DNA of 24,117 bases from Spirochaetaceae bacterium (lineage in GTDB: Bacteria; Spirochaetota; Spirochaetia; Treponematales; Breznakiellaceae): NCBI GenBank assembly GCA_031258625.1, contig JAIRMO010000006.1, positions 1 through 24,117 of the forward strand, in the 5' to 3' direction. The notes under the pieces were generated by a model. That model was not told the DNA's origin. It did not search any database and saw nothing but the letters and a program-made list of their open reading frames with translations. Position numbers and translations under genes: made by a program. Below are positions 24,068 through 24,117 of this stretch, in pieces. Position 1 is the stretch's first letter, and each line of letters starts with the position of its first letter.

Positions 24068-24117
24068 CCCCCATAGCGGGTTTTAGGCCCCCGACGCGGG
24101 GCGGGGGGAGAACGGAC
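24068..24117. other. Sequence after the E2 gene
   Basis: Fifty GC-rich bases remain before the window ends. No terminator is seen. A GGGGGGAGAA stretch near the end could be the ribosome binding site of a further gene. Confidence 0.3.

Noticed and set aside
1..24117. CRISPR array, insertion sequence, prophage or toxin-antitoxin genes
   Set aside because: I saw no regularly spaced repeats, transposase or integrase motifs, phage genes or small paired toxin-antitoxin frames; nearly all the sequence is housekeeping genes.

Overview
The window is a spirochaete chromosome segment, most probably from a Treponema-like bacterium and perhaps one of the more GC-rich gut treponemes. This rests on gene order (tuf directly before the S10 genes, no fusA, adk, map or infA), on protein character, and on a small zinc-ribbon gene after rplQ of a kind I remember from treponemes. 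No database search was run, so the assignment is inference.

Layout. rsmG (161-832) is preceded by a promoter so close that its mRNA may be almost leaderless. From about 900 to 18263 all genes read rightward as one long translation and secretion cluster: rpsL-rpsG, a 529-base structured gap, tuf, then rpsJ-rplC-rplD-rplW-rplB-rpsS-rplV-rpsC-rplP-rpmC-rpsQ-rplN-rplX-rplE-rpsN-rpsH-rplF-rplR-rpsE-rpmD-rplO-secY, a 277-base gap, and rpmJ-rpsM-rpsK-rpsD-rpoA-rplQ followed by an uncharacterised 59-aa zinc-ribbon protein. Most junctions are tight or overlapping. The few long gaps (rpsG-tuf, rpsJ-rplC, rplE-rpsN, secY-rpmJ) carry inverted repeats and are the likeliest places for RNA-level control, processing or extra promoters.

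Read leftward, and convergent with the cluster, are a rel/spoT-type (p)ppGpp enzyme gene (21480-19450) and a CapA-family metallophosphoesterase-like gene (19441-18260). The last gene of the cluster and capA overlap by 4 bases at their stop codons. The Rel protein keeps its synthetase motifs but has lost several residues associated with ppGpp hydrolysis.

Rightward again, a DeoR-family regulator (21683-22477) with a clear promoter is followed, after a 165-base leader with competing hairpins, by a dihydrolipoamide acyltransferase (E2) gene (22643-24067) that appears to carry two peripheral-subunit-binding segments.

The genes make growth machinery (ribosome, EF-Tu, RNA polymerase alpha, SecY), sit beside the stringent-response enzyme that normally tunes that machinery, and then move to central carbon metabolism. 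I saw no mobile element, CRISPR array, tRNA or rRNA gene, and no obvious exotic system. The points worth a second look are the zinc-ribbon protein, the structured leaders and the altered Rel hydrolase motifs.
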